DNA of 64,000 bases from Candidatus Zixiibacteriota bacterium (GTDB lineage: Bacteria > Zixibacteria > MSB-5A5 > WJJR01 > JAJRUJ01): assembly GCA_020051695.1 (NCBI GenBank), contig JAGVQM010000042.1, positions 1 through 64,000 on the forward strand. The letters are read 5' to 3'. Shown piece by piece: positions 8,790 through 19,524 of this stretch. The position numbers were made by a program, and so were the translations under genes. The notes under the pieces were generated by a model. That model saw only the letters and a list, made by a program, of their open reading frames with translations, did no database searches and was not told the origin of the DNA. How positions within the stretch are numbered: position 1 is the first letter of the stretch; every line of letters starts with the position of its first letter.

Positions 8790-9893
8790 TTAGATTAATC
8801 GGTAAAACCGTTTTCCGGCCCCTTGTCCGACCACGCCTACCAGCTCCAAATCCAACAGGATCGTGGATAACTCCCCCACTGTAAGTGCCAAATCTACACT
8901 AAGTTGGTCGATGTGGCAAGGAGTTTCCCCCAGTCCGTCATATACTCTTTGCTGAATCGGCGTGAGCCTGGGCAGGGGCAGTGCATTTTTGGTTGAGACC
9001 GGCTTATTGTGAAAACCCAATCCCGCCAGAATATCATCTACCGAGGTGACCAGTTGTGCGCCCGCTTTAATTAAATTATTGGTGCCGACCGATAGTTCCG
9101 AACCGGCCGGACCGGGCACAGCAAAAACCTCGCGATTTTGCTCCAGCGCATGCCGGGCAGTGGACAACGCGCCGGAAATTTCCCGCGCTTCGATGATTGT
9201 CGCGCACAAGGCCAGCCCGGAGATGATCCGGTTTCGCTTGGGGAAATTTTCCCGGGCCGGGGCCGCACCAAAGGGAAACTCGCTGAGCACGGCCCCGTTC
9301 TCGGTGATGTGTTCGGCCAGTTCTCTGTGTTCCCCGGGGTAAACGATGTCCAGCCCCGAACCGAGGACGGCAATCGTCCTGCCGCCCGCCGCCAGCGCCG
9401 CGGCATGTGCAAAACCATCCACACCATGCGCCAGCCCGGAAACGACAGTCAATCCGGCGCGGGCCACGCCATCGGCCAACTCCGCCGCCATCTTGCGGCC
9501 ATAGGGGGAAGGAGTGCGCGCACCGACAATCGCCACCGCCCGCTCATCGGCCGCAGTGAATGTCCCCCGGTAAAAGAAAAACGGCGGCGCTCCCGGGATG
9601 AGGGCCAGCAGCGTCGGGTAGTCTTCCGCGCCAAAAACAGCCATCGAAGCGCCATATTTTTCCACGGCCTGGAGTTGTCGGTCGACATAAGTGTTTTGCG
9701 GGCCCCGGCGCAAGGCGTCCCCGGTTTTATCGCTGAAACCGGGGAGTGCGGCCCAATCCTCCGGCGCTGCTTCCAACGCTGTGCGCGGGGAGCCAAAGGC
9801 CGAAACCAACTGCATGAACCGCGTCGGCCCGATCCCCGGCAGAGAAAACAGGGCCAGCCAATCGCGAGCATCTGGAGGGATCTTTGCCGACAT
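8790..9893 (-). CDS. dprA: DNA-processing protein DprA/Smf
   Basis: A 367-residue protein of normal DprA length. An N-terminal helical region with a helix-hairpin-helix-like LPGIGPTRFMQL precedes the Rossmann-like DprA core. Core motifs are VSGLAHGVDGFAH, VLGSGLDIVYPGEH and FPKRNRIISGLA. The end resembles the winged-helix (DprA_WH) domain. DprA loads RecA onto incoming single-stranded DNA during natural transformation and is widespread even in organisms not known to be competent. It sits between obg and ptsH in a minus-strand operon. No other competence gene is in the window. Confidence 0.95.
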   Translation of the reverse strand: MSAKIPPDARDWLALFSLPGIGPTRFMQLVSAFGSPRTALEAAPEDWAALPGFSDKTGDALRRGPQNTYVDRQLQAVEKYGASMAVFGAEDYPTLLALIPGAPPFFFYRGTFTAADERAVAIVGARTPSPYGRKMAAELADGVARAGLTVVSGLAHGVDGFAHAAALAAGGRTIAVLGSGLDIVYPGEHRELAEHITENGAVLSEFPFGAAPARENFPKRNRIISGLALCATIIEAREISGALSTARHALEQNREVFAVPGPAGSELSVGTNNLIKAGAQLVTSVDDILAGLGFHNKPVSTKNALPLPRLTPIQQRVYDGLGETPCHIDQLSVDLALTVGELSTILLDLELVGVVGQGAGKRFYRLI

Positions 9894-9960
9894 TATCCTG
9901 ACATCCTCACCTGCGCCAATATCCGGAGGCTGTCCCCGCGCAGATGGGTCGAAGGTAATA

Positions 9961-12129
<2,169 letters not shown>

Positions 12130-12146
<17 letters not shown>

Positions 12147-13281
12147 GAAATTTCCGAAAACATGATTTGACCGTTTGGATGACCCGGTCTATTTCCGCTG
12201 TTTTCTGGTGCGAATACAACGGCAGACTCAGGATATTGTCCGTCACATAGTCAGTAATCGGCAATTGTTGGTTTTTCCGCCGGTATTCTCGGAAAACTTT
12301 CTGCCGGTGCACCGGCGGATAAAAATACTTGCGGGTATCGATGTGCTGTTCGGCCAGGAACGCGGCAAGATCGTCTCGCGTGAACCCCGCTCCGGCGCAC
12401 TCGGGAGCGGGGTCAATCAGGATTGAAAAATCCTTATACGATGACAGGCAATCTGGGGGGATTTTCTGGAAGGTCAAGCCGGGCAGGCCCGCCAGCCGGG
12501 TTTTGTACCGCTCGGCCAGTTTCCGCCGGCGTCCGGCCATTTGGAGGAGGCGCTGCAGCGCGGCCCAACCGAACACCGCGTTGAACTCGCTCATCCGCGC
12601 GTTCATTCCCACGATCCTGCAGTCGTAGTCGCCGGGATTGCCGTAATCGCGGGCGATTTTCAATTCTTTCGCCAACTCGGCGGAGCGGGTGGTGATAATT
12701 CCGCCTTCCCCCGCCGGGGCCAATTTGGTCGGGGACAGCGAAAATACCTCGGCATCGCCGTAATTTCCCAGCGGTTTGCCGCGATACGAGGCCCCAAACC
12801 CGTGCGCGGCATCGAAAATCAGCCGCAGGTTGTGTTTTTTCGCCACGCGGGTGAGGGCAGATACAGCAGCGGGGCAGCCAAAAACATGCACGGCGATGAT
12901 GGCCGAAGTCTTTTTGGTGATCAGGCGCTCGATGGATTTTGGGTCCGGATTGAATGTCTCCGGGTCGCAGTCGCAGAAAACCGGAGTGAGATTATTCCAC
13001 AACAACGGCAGGGCGCTGGCGAAAAAAGTGAATGATGGCACGATCACCTCGCCGGTCAGCCCCAACAGCCGGTTGACCAGCATTAAGCCGGAGGTCGCCG
13101 AGGAGACCGCCACTGCCTGCGGGACGCCCAGCAGTTTTTCCGCGCGTTGTTCGAGTTTGCGGACATATCCGGCGTTGGTCAAAAAGCCGCTCGCGGCGAC
13201 TTTTTTCAGGTGCGGCGCCACGACGGAAAACGGCGGGGTGCTGGGGCGGGTCAGGGGAATACGTGCGGGGTGTTTAGTCAT
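12130..13281 (-). CDS. DegT/DnrJ/EryC1-family PLP aminotransferase (second copy of a pair)
   Basis: A 383-residue paralogue of the next gene and only distantly similar to it. K186 in SPTKLAPAGEGG is the expected PLP lysine and D158 in IFDAAHGFG the ring-contacting aspartate. The start of a minus-strand series lies here: the 192 bases to the divergent gene at 13474 must carry promoters for both directions. The overlap with the downstream aminotransferase suggests the two act in one sugar pathway or as a heteromer, which I cannot test from sequence. The usual partners, such as a sugar-nucleotide dehydratase, are not adjacent. Confidence 0.87.
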
Positions 13282-13473
13282 TTATATTTTTCCTTCCACC
13301 AATTGTCCAATTTTGACCAGAAAGCATAATCCTTTGGCCCGGCGGGGTCAATCGGATTTACAAGATGGTGTCAGGTAAACGGATAGTCGATATTGGACGT
13401 TGTCTGGATGGTGAGATGATGGTTTCATAAAATACGCGATATGGTCCGGGACATTATTGGGTCAGGAAAGCAG

Positions 13474-14358
13474 ATGAGTGTCGCATACAAAACCGCCATC
13501 GCCTGTATTTTGCTCATTTTGGTCATCATATTGGGCAACAATCAATATCAGATACAGGATGTCGCAGAAAACATCGCAATCGCGTCGCCCGATCAATGGC
13601 GGTATCAGGCGGTACAAAATGACGACTGGAAATTTGAGGTTGGAATCCAAGATAAACCGTTCCTGCCGTATGAGACAATTTGGCTGGAAGTAACAGCAAC
13701 CAATATATCAGATACTTTATTAATGAAACCGATTATGAATCCTGGTGAGGTGAATTTGGAGGTGCAGATTCTTGATAAAGGCGGCAATCGGATGTATCCG
13801 CCGAACATGAAAACCTTTGTCGACTATGACTTTTTTCATTGGCCAACGATGAGACCGGGAGAATTCCAGCACAATTACCTCGATCTGCGAACGTATGATC
13901 GGGTGCCCGCCGAAATCATGCACTTGCCGCCAGGCCAGTATCATGCAAATATCAAATATAAACCATTTCCGCGGAATCTGTCCGCTGGAATAGTGAAAAC
14001 ATTGGATTCGATCAGTTGCCTATTTGAGGTTATACCGCCCCTGGGCGATGAGGTCGCAGCGTACGATTTATTCCTGGAATTTTTGGCAGAGTGGGAAACC
14101 GGCGTCATTACAATCCCGCCGGTGTTTTTCCAATTACAGGAGGAGTACCCGGCTGCGCGAAATACCAAATTCGCCTATGAATTTCTGTTATTTCGCTCCG
14201 GCAGGTTTTACAATTTGCCCAAAATGGAAAAGCATCAGTTGGCGGTGCTACGAAAACAGTATTTCGCAAAATACGCCGGGCAATTATGGCATCCCGACTG
14301 GAATAAACTCCGCGAGGTCCAGGTTATCGATAGTGCAGGGAATTGGGCGCCCAAGTAA
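13474..14358 (+). CDS. Unknown protein with N-terminal membrane anchor and beta-rich ectodomain
   Basis: I do not recognise a family. The 294-residue protein starts at ATG 13474, after AGGAAAG. An N-terminal hydrophobic segment (AIACILLILVIILG) acts as signal anchor or signal peptide. About 150 residues that look like an Ig-like beta sandwich follow (LPYETIWLEVTATNISDTLL, then VNLEVQILDKGGN). The C-terminal 90 residues look helical. It is probably periplasmic or surface-attached. The base composition is more AT-rich than its neighbours on both sides, and it is the only plus-strand gene in the first 27 kb, so it may be an insertion. Confidence 0.6.
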   Translation: MSVAYKTAIACILLILVIILGNNQYQIQDVAENIAIASPDQWRYQAVQNDDWKFEVGIQDKPFLPYETIWLEVTATNISDTLLMKPIMNPGEVNLEVQILDKGGNRMYPPNMKTFVDYDFFHWPTMRPGEFQHNYLDLRTYDRVPAEIMHLPPGQYHANIKYKPFPRNLSAGIVKTLDSISCLFEVIPPLGDEVAAYDLFLEFLAEWETGVITIPPVFFQLQEEYPAARNTKFAYEFLLFRSGRFYNLPKMEKHQLAVLRKQYFAKYAGQLWHPDWNKLREVQVIDSAGNWAPK

Positions 14359-14375
14359 ACTGTTGGTGTATTCTG

Positions 14376-15461
14376 CTACGCCAAATCCGTTTTGAGCTGC
14401 CGTACAATGTCGTTCGAGACAGCCTTTTTGGCAAAGATATTGTCGACAACTTTCCGTGGTTTGAACGGCTGCACCATCGCCCGTTTCAGTCGTCGTCCAT
14501 CAAATCCAACCAGCGTATTGTATCCGGCATCGACCAGCAAATTCCATTCAGTCACCGTGCGTACAGTCAGGCAGCGCACCCCTGCCCAATACGCTTCTTT
14601 TTGCACGCCGCCGGAGTCGGTGAGTACGGCATGGGCGTTGGCAATCAGCCACAGTGACGTTTGATGATTAACCGGCGGCAGAACTCTAATATCCGGCATG
14701 CGGGAGAGCCGGGCGAGCAGCTTGAATCGTCTCAGGTTTTTGCGGGTACGAGGGTGCAAAGGCAATACGATTGGCTTATCCAGAATTTCCAGCATGCCCA
14801 ATAGCCGCGCGAGGTTTTCAGGATCATCCACTGCTTCCGCCCGATGCAGCGTGATATAGTAGTACTCGCCCTCGGCAGGCGCCGGTTTGTCTGCGGGAAA
14901 ACCCGGGGGACGGCGTCGCGGCAGCCGAAAAGTCTCGGTCATCAAATCCCCGACCGGGCACACACCTTTGGTAATTCCCTCGGCTTTCAGGTTTCGGGCC
15001 GCTTCCTGTGTAGGGCAAAACAGCCAGCGGGAGAGATGATCGGCGACCACGCGGTTTTTTTCCTCGGCCATGCGTTTATCGAACGAGCGCAGGCCCGCCT
15101 CGACATGTCCCACGGGGATATTTCGTGCCGCCGCCGCCAGCGCTCCGGCCATGGTGGAAGTGGTATCGCCGAAAACCAGCACGGCGCTGGGTTTGGTTTT
15201 GCCAAGGTAAGCGTCCAGCCGTTCGACCATTTTCCCGAGTTGCGTACCGGGCGCACCCCGGCCGACATGCAAATTGACATCCGGCAGCCGCAATTGATAC
15301 TCGGCAAAGAAAGTATCCGACATCTCCCGGTCGAAATGCTGGCCGGTATGCACCACGCGGGAATCGAATGCCCGGTCGAGTTTGCGCAGCAACGCCGCCA
15401 GTTTGATAAACTGCGGCCGCGCGCCGACGACGGAGACAACTATGGGTTTTGCTTTGGCCAT
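14376..15461 (-). CDS. wecB: UDP-N-acetylglucosamine 2-epimerase family, WbpI-like
   Basis: A 361-residue non-hydrolysing sugar-nucleotide 2-epimerase. VVGARPQFIK and VHTGQHFD at the N-terminus, GHVEAGLRSFDKRMAEEKNR in the middle, and LTDSGGVQKEA near the UDP site are family hallmarks. The GARPQFIK form resembles WbpI-type enzymes, which act on UDP-2,3-diacetamido-glucuronate, more than WecB, which usually has GTRPEAIK. With the WbpB-, WbpD- and WbpE-like genes upstream this points to UDP-2,3-diacetamido-mannuronate synthesis. It is separated from those genes by the FKBP gene and a terminator, so it may have its own promoter within 15462-15561. Confidence 0.85.
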   Translation of the reverse strand: MAKAKPIVVSVVGARPQFIKLAALLRKLDRAFDSRVVHTGQHFDREMSDTFFAEYQLRLPDVNLHVGRGAPGTQLGKMVERLDAYLGKTKPSAVLVFGDTTSTMAGALAAAARNIPVGHVEAGLRSFDKRMAEEKNRVVADHLSRWLFCPTQEAARNLKAEGITKGVCPVGDLMTETFRLPRRRPPGFPADKPAPAEGEYYYITLHRAEAVDDPENLARLLGMLEILDKPIVLPLHPRTRKNLRRFKLLARLSRMPDIRVLPPVNHQTSLWLIANAHAVLTDSGGVQKEAYWAGVRCLTVRTVTEWNLLVDAGYNTLVGFDGRRLKRAMVQPFKPRKVVDNIFAKKAVSNDIVRQLKTDLA

Positions 15462-15561
15462 CGCGCGGTAATGTAAGGAGTCAGGGCCAAAAAATCACCC
15501 AAAAGATATCATGCCGATAATCCCGGGCTGTCTGGATTTGAAAAGAACAGTCGTCGAGATT

Positions 15562-15589
15562 AAAAAAAGGCGCCCCGGCGGGGCGCCTT
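15562..15589 (-). terminator. Rho-independent terminator after the FKBP gene
   Basis: A perfect 10-bp stem (AAGGCGCCCC/GGGGCGCCTT, loop of 3) at 15567-15589 is followed on the minus strand by a run of T (15562-15568). It lies 30 bases after the stop of the FKBP gene. Confidence 0.9.
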
Positions 15590-15619
15590 CATTTGCAGGC
15601 ATCTATCGGTAATGAGTCT

Positions 15620-16462
15620 TTACTTCACCTTGAGCAGTTCGACTTCAAAAAGCAGGGTCGCATTCGGCGGAATCGGGCCGCCGGGAGTACCCTGTGCACC
15701 ATAGCCCAGACCCGGCGGGATCAATAATTCGCGCTTGCCGCCGATTTTCATCCCGGCCACGCCTTCATCCCAACCCTTAATGACGCGGCTTTTGCCGAGT
15801 GGGAACGAAAACGGCTGGCCGCGGTCGACCGAGCTGTCGAATTTGCTGCCCTTTTTGCCGTCCACGTACAGCCAACCGGTATAGTGAACATCGACAATCT
15901 GGCCCGCTTTAGCTTCATCGCCGGCACCGGCCACAAGATCACGCCACTGCAACCCGGAGGGGTTCGTCGTGTATGCAATTGTCACGGGTTTTTCCTTTGT
16001 CTCGGCTTTTACCGGGTCAATTTTGATTTCCGGCGCACTGGTTTTGGCGGCCACGGTGCTGTCGGGGGCTTTCGCCTCGGCTTTGGTCAGGGTGAAGGGG
16101 AATTTCTCACCCGATTGAGTGAAATCTCCGGCGATGGTCTTGCCGTCGGCTGCGACCACGCCGGTGAATTTCGGTTCGCCGGGGGTGCCGGGCATGTCAA
16201 AGGCGATGGCGTTGCTATCGAGTTTGATGTTGGCCAGGGGCACATCTTTGGCCTGCTGCACGGGGATGTCGATAGCCCCGGTCAGGCCGCTATCCCCCGC
16301 GGCGAATTTCACCGCAATGCCCAGCTCGGAACCCTGGACGGCAATTGAACCTTCCCAGAGTCCGACAACATCCACACCCGCCGACGCGTTCATCCCGCCG
16401 CAGACGGCCAGCACGAGGGCCACAACCGCACTGCACACTGCTTTTGTTCCTCTTGAAACCAT
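15620..16462 (-). CDS. Secreted FKBP-type peptidyl-prolyl isomerase with an extra N-terminal beta domain
   Basis: A 280-residue protein with a signal peptide (MVSRGTKAVCSAVVALVLAVC). About 90 residues of a WEG...LDIPVQ-like beta domain follow; it starts VGLWEGSIAV and resembles the small domain in front of some alpha/beta hydrolases. Next comes a linker and a C-terminal FKBP domain (VHYTGWLYVDGKKGSKFDSS, VIKGWDEGVAGMKIGGKREL, IPPNATLLFEVELL). FKBPs catalyse proline isomerisation, here in the periplasm. ATG 16462 has a GGGGAGGAG ribosome site. It follows the WbpE-like gene by 40 bases and ends at a strong terminator, so it is the last gene of the polysaccharide transcript. Confidence 0.88.
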   Translation of the reverse strand: MVSRGTKAVCSAVVALVLAVCGGMNASAGVDVVGLWEGSIAVQGSELGIAVKFAAGDSGLTGAIDIPVQQAKDVPLANIKLDSNAIAFDMPGTPGEPKFTGVVAADGKTIAGDFTQSGEKFPFTLTKAEAKAPDSTVAAKTSAPEIKIDPVKAETKEKPVTIAYTTNPSGLQWRDLVAGAGDEAKAGQIVDVHYTGWLYVDGKKGSKFDSSVDRGQPFSFPLGKSRVIKGWDEGVAGMKIGGKRELLIPPGLGYGAQGTPGGPIPPNATLLFEVELLKVK

Positions 16463-16502
16463 AAAGACACTCCTCCCCTGCTGTATGTAATTACCTGCAC
16501 AT

Positions 16503-17609
16503 TTACTTGCCGAAAAACTCCTTGATCGTCTGGATGACAAACGCCTGCTCGGCCTCAGTCAGGTATGGATACACCGGAATCGAGACGACTTCGTTGGCCC
16601 GTTTTTCACAGGACGGGAAATCGCCGGCTTTGTACCCCAGGTTCGCGTAACATTCCTGCAGATGCAGCGGCACCGGATAATAGATCGCGTGGCCGATTTG
16701 TTTTTCTTCAAAACAGGCGACAAGCTTATCGCGCTGGCTGGTGGCGATGGTGTATTGATTGTAGATGTGCCGGCAGCCGGGCATGCGGTAGGGTAATTCC
16801 AGATCGCCGACACCGGCGAGTTCGCGGTCATAGATCGTGGCATGTGCCGTCCGGGCGTCACTCCACCTGTCGAGAAACGGCAGTTTGGCCATCAGAATCG
16901 CCGCCTGCAATGTCGCCAACCGGCTGTTATAGCCGGTGATTTTATGATAGTACTTGGGTCTGGAACCATGTACGCGCAGAATGCGCAGCATGTCGGCCAA
17001 TTCCGGATCGGAGGCGGTCACCATCCCGCCGTCCCCCGCGCAACCGAGGTTTTTCGAGGGGAAAAAGGAAAAACACTCGGTATCGCACAGCGCCCCGGCT
17101 TTGGTCCCCTTGTATTCCGAGGAAAGTGATTGCGCAGCGTCGCCGACGGTCCTGATCTTCCTGCTCCGCGCGACCTCGAGGATCGGTGTCATCTCGGCGG
17201 TCTGGCCGTACAGGTAGACCGGCATAATCGCTTTTGTTTTTCCGGTGATCGCGGCCGCTACGCTTGCGGGGTCGACATTGTACGTGCGCGGGTCGATGTC
17301 CGCAAACACCGGCCGGGCGCCCAGACGGCTGATCGACCCGGCGCTGGCAAAAAAGGAAAAGGCCGAAGTGATGACTTCATCGCCCGGACCGACGCCGCAG
17401 GCCCGCAAAGCCAGCACCAGCGCATCCGAGCCGGAAGCGACGCCGATGGCATGTTTGGCCCCCGTGTAGGCGGCAATTTTCTCCTCGAACTGTTTGACTT
17501 CCGGACCAAGGATGAATTTCGCATGGTCCAGGACTGTATGTACCGCGGCGTCCACCGCGGGTTTTGTCTCGGCGTATTCTCGTTTTAAATCCAGCAAAGG
17601 GACCTGCAT
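16503..17609 (-). CDS. DegT/DnrJ/EryC1 aminotransferase, WbpE-like
   Basis: A 368-residue PLP enzyme beginning MQVPLLDLKREY, typical of WbpE/WlbC and related 3-aminotransferases. The internal-aldimine lysine is K186 in FFPSKNLGCAGDGG and the ring aspartate lies in GDAAQSLSSEYKG. In the WbpA-B-E-D-I route this enzyme aminates the 3-keto UDP-GlcNAc uronate made by WbpB. It lies downstream of the oxidoreductase (WbpB-like) and acetyltransferase (WbpD-like) genes in the right order. The substrate is inferred from this context; the dehydrogenase WbpA is not in the window. Confidence 0.88.
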   Translation of the reverse strand: MQVPLLDLKREYAETKPAVDAAVHTVLDHAKFILGPEVKQFEEKIAAYTGAKHAIGVASGSDALVLALRACGVGPGDEVITSAFSFFASAGSISRLGARPVFADIDPRTYNVDPASVAAAITGKTKAIMPVYLYGQTAEMTPILEVARSRKIRTVGDAAQSLSSEYKGTKAGALCDTECFSFFPSKNLGCAGDGGMVTASDPELADMLRILRVHGSRPKYYHKITGYNSRLATLQAAILMAKLPFLDRWSDARTAHATIYDRELAGVGDLELPYRMPGCRHIYNQYTIATSQRDKLVACFEEKQIGHAIYYPVPLHLQECYANLGYKAGDFPSCEKRANEVVSIPVYPYLTEAEQAFVIQTIKEFFGK

Positions 17610-17717
17610 CTTCCACTCCTGGTCACAGGTACAGACGTTGTTTGACTACCTTTCTTGAAACACAGCTCCCGCCGCCGGCAACCGGCCGGCGCCACATTAT
17701 AAATAACCGCACTCTTT

Positions 17718-18476
17718 TTATTCCGGCCAACCCTGGTTGTCGAGCAACTGGTCTGTGGGTACATCGCGGAATTCTTTGGCAGGCACGCCGGCGACGATCT
17801 TTTTCGCCTTGGTATCTCGGGTGACCAGCGCCCCGGCAGCAACCAGTGTGTCGGCGGCAATCGTTTTGCCAGGCAGGATGGTGGCATGCACGCCGATCCG
17901 CGCCCCGCGTTTGACCGTGACGCCCTTGAAATGCTTGAACCGCTCCTCGGTGCGCCCCACGAAATTGTCGTTGGAGGTAGCGACACAGGGGGCGACAAAC
18001 ACCCGGTCGCCGATTTCCGAATAGGCGGTGATATAGACGTTGGTCTCCAGTTTGCAATAGCGCCCGATGGTGCAGAAATTTTCGATGGCCACGCCGCGTC
18101 CGACGATCGTGAAGTCCCCAATCGTCACATTTTCCCGGACGGTCGATAAATCGGCGATCAGCACTTTGGTGCCGACGACCGCGCCGCGGTAGATCACGGC
18201 CTGGGTGCCGATGATACAGTTGTTGCCGATTTTCGCCGCCGGCAGTTGCTGTTCCTTGGTCACCGCCGAATTGGCTGCCCGCATGGGTTCTTTGCCCAGG
18301 ACGGTATTATCGTCGATCCGCACGTTATCCCCGATGATCGTCCCCGGGTGAATGATCACGTGGTGCCCGATACGGCACCCGGCGCCGACCACAACATCTT
18401 TGTCGATGATACAGAATTCGCCGATTTTGGTTCCTGCGCCGATTCGTGCGCCGGCGTCAATAATGCTGGTACTCAC
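17718..18476 (-). CDS. Left-handed beta-helix acetyltransferase, WbpD-like
   Basis: A 252-residue hexapeptide-repeat protein. Repeats such as IGAGTKIGEF, VVVGAGCRIG and IIGDNVRID run through nearly the whole chain, and it ends with the usual VAAGALVTRD and IVAGVPAKEF. The family transfers acetyl from acetyl-CoA to an amino sugar. In this operon the likely substrate is UDP-3-amino-GlcNAc uronate. It is longer than WbpD/WlbB (about 190 residues) because of extra N-terminal coils. The GTG start at 18476 overlaps the TGA of the oxidoreductase (GTGA), indicating coupled translation. A LpxA-like role is possible but the context argues against it. Confidence 0.85.
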   Translation of the reverse strand: MSTSIIDAGARIGAGTKIGEFCIIDKDVVVGAGCRIGHHVIIHPGTIIGDNVRIDDNTVLGKEPMRAANSAVTKEQQLPAAKIGNNCIIGTQAVIYRGAVVGTKVLIADLSTVRENVTIGDFTIVGRGVAIENFCTIGRYCKLETNVYITAYSEIGDRVFVAPCVATSNDNFVGRTEERFKHFKGVTVKRGARIGVHATILPGKTIAADTLVAAGALVTRDTKAKKIVAGVPAKEFRDVPTDQLLDNQGWPE

Positions 18477-19498
18477 ACTTCATCCTCCGTTGTGGGTTGC
18501 ACTGCAACAGGCGCCCCGCCTTTGTTCAGTGATTCCTGTCCCGCTTCCAACACGCGCAGGGTGCGCAGGCCGTCGATAACGTCCGAACGGGGCTGCACGC
18601 GGTTGCGCACACAGGCGAGGAAATGCTCGACTTCTTCTTTGAGCGGCTCAGCGGTGTTGATTTTGGGGATCATAATGTCACCAGTGCGCAAAGCAAGATA
18701 CTCCGCATAGGTGTCATAATCTAGTTTCGCATCGATACCCTTATCGAAGACCGTCACTTTTTCAGTGGCGGCGGTATCGGCAAAGACCGCCATTTTTTTC
18801 TGCCCCACCACGGTCAGTTGCCGCATTTTGTGGGGGTCCAGCCACGAGACGTGGATCTGGGCCATTAGCCGCCCGCTGTAGTGCAGGGTCATGAACACCA
18901 CGTCCTCGATACCCGGCTGCAGATACGATTTACCGGTCGCCGAGACCCGCACCGGGTCTTCGTTAAGCAAAAAGCGCATGATCGAAATATCGTGCGGGGC
19001 AAACGACCACATGGCGTTTTCGATATCGCGCACCTTGCCCAGGTTGACCCGCGTGGCATACAGGTAATAGATCTCGCCCAGCTCGCGTTTGGCGATGGCT
19101 TCCCGCAGCCACAGGACCGCCGGGTGATAGACCATGATGTGGCCGACCATCAGAATGCGTTCTTTCTTGCGCGCCAGCTTGCGCAAGTGTTCGCCGTCGA
19201 CCGAGCGCAGGACCAGGGGCTTTTCGACGAAGACGTCCTTGCCGGCCTCGAGGGCCGCCCGGCACAACTCAAAATGGGCGGCGGGAGGCGTGGCGACCAC
19301 GACCGCATCAATATCGTCCTTCAGCAAACGTGAAAAATCAGCGGTAGTTTCGATATCCGGGTAGGCCTCGCGAATCCGTTGCAGCGCCACGGGGTTGCCG
19401 TCGCAGCAGACGATCAAATCCGAGGAGTCCGCGGCGGAGAAATGGCGCAACAGGTTTTTACCCCATGCCCCGGCGCCGACCTGGCCGACTTTTATCAT
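18473..19498 (-). CDS. Gfo/Idh/MocA oxidoreductase, WbpB-like
   Basis: A 341-residue NAD(P)-dependent dehydrogenase. The Rossmann motif GQVGAGAWGKNLLRHF is at the N-terminus, VVATPPAAHFELCRAALEAG follows, and FVEKPLVL carries the conserved EKP of the family. In the WbpB/WlbA role it oxidises C3 of UDP-GlcNAc uronate. I placed the start at ATG 19498: the ribosome site AAAGGA lies upstream and the 26-base gap to the Wzz-like stop fits. The frame stays open to 19552. It is first of the three overlapping or closely spaced sugar genes. Confidence 0.87.
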   Translation of the reverse strand: MIKVGQVGAGAWGKNLLRHFSAADSSDLIVCCDGNPVALQRIREAYPDIETTADFSRLLKDDIDAVVVATPPAAHFELCRAALEAGKDVFVEKPLVLRSVDGEHLRKLARKKERILMVGHIMVYHPAVLWLREAIAKRELGEIYYLYATRVNLGKVRDIENAMWSFAPHDISIMRFLLNEDPVRVSATGKSYLQPGIEDVVFMTLHYSGRLMAQIHVSWLDPHKMRQLTVVGQKKMAVFADTAATEKVTVFDKGIDAKLDYDTYAEYLALRTGDIMIPKINTAEPLKEEVEHFLACVRNRVQPRSDVIDGLRTLRVLEAGQESLNKGGAPVAVQPTTEDEV

Positions 19499-19524
19499 TG
19501 TGCAGGTAATCCTTTCCCGGCCGG

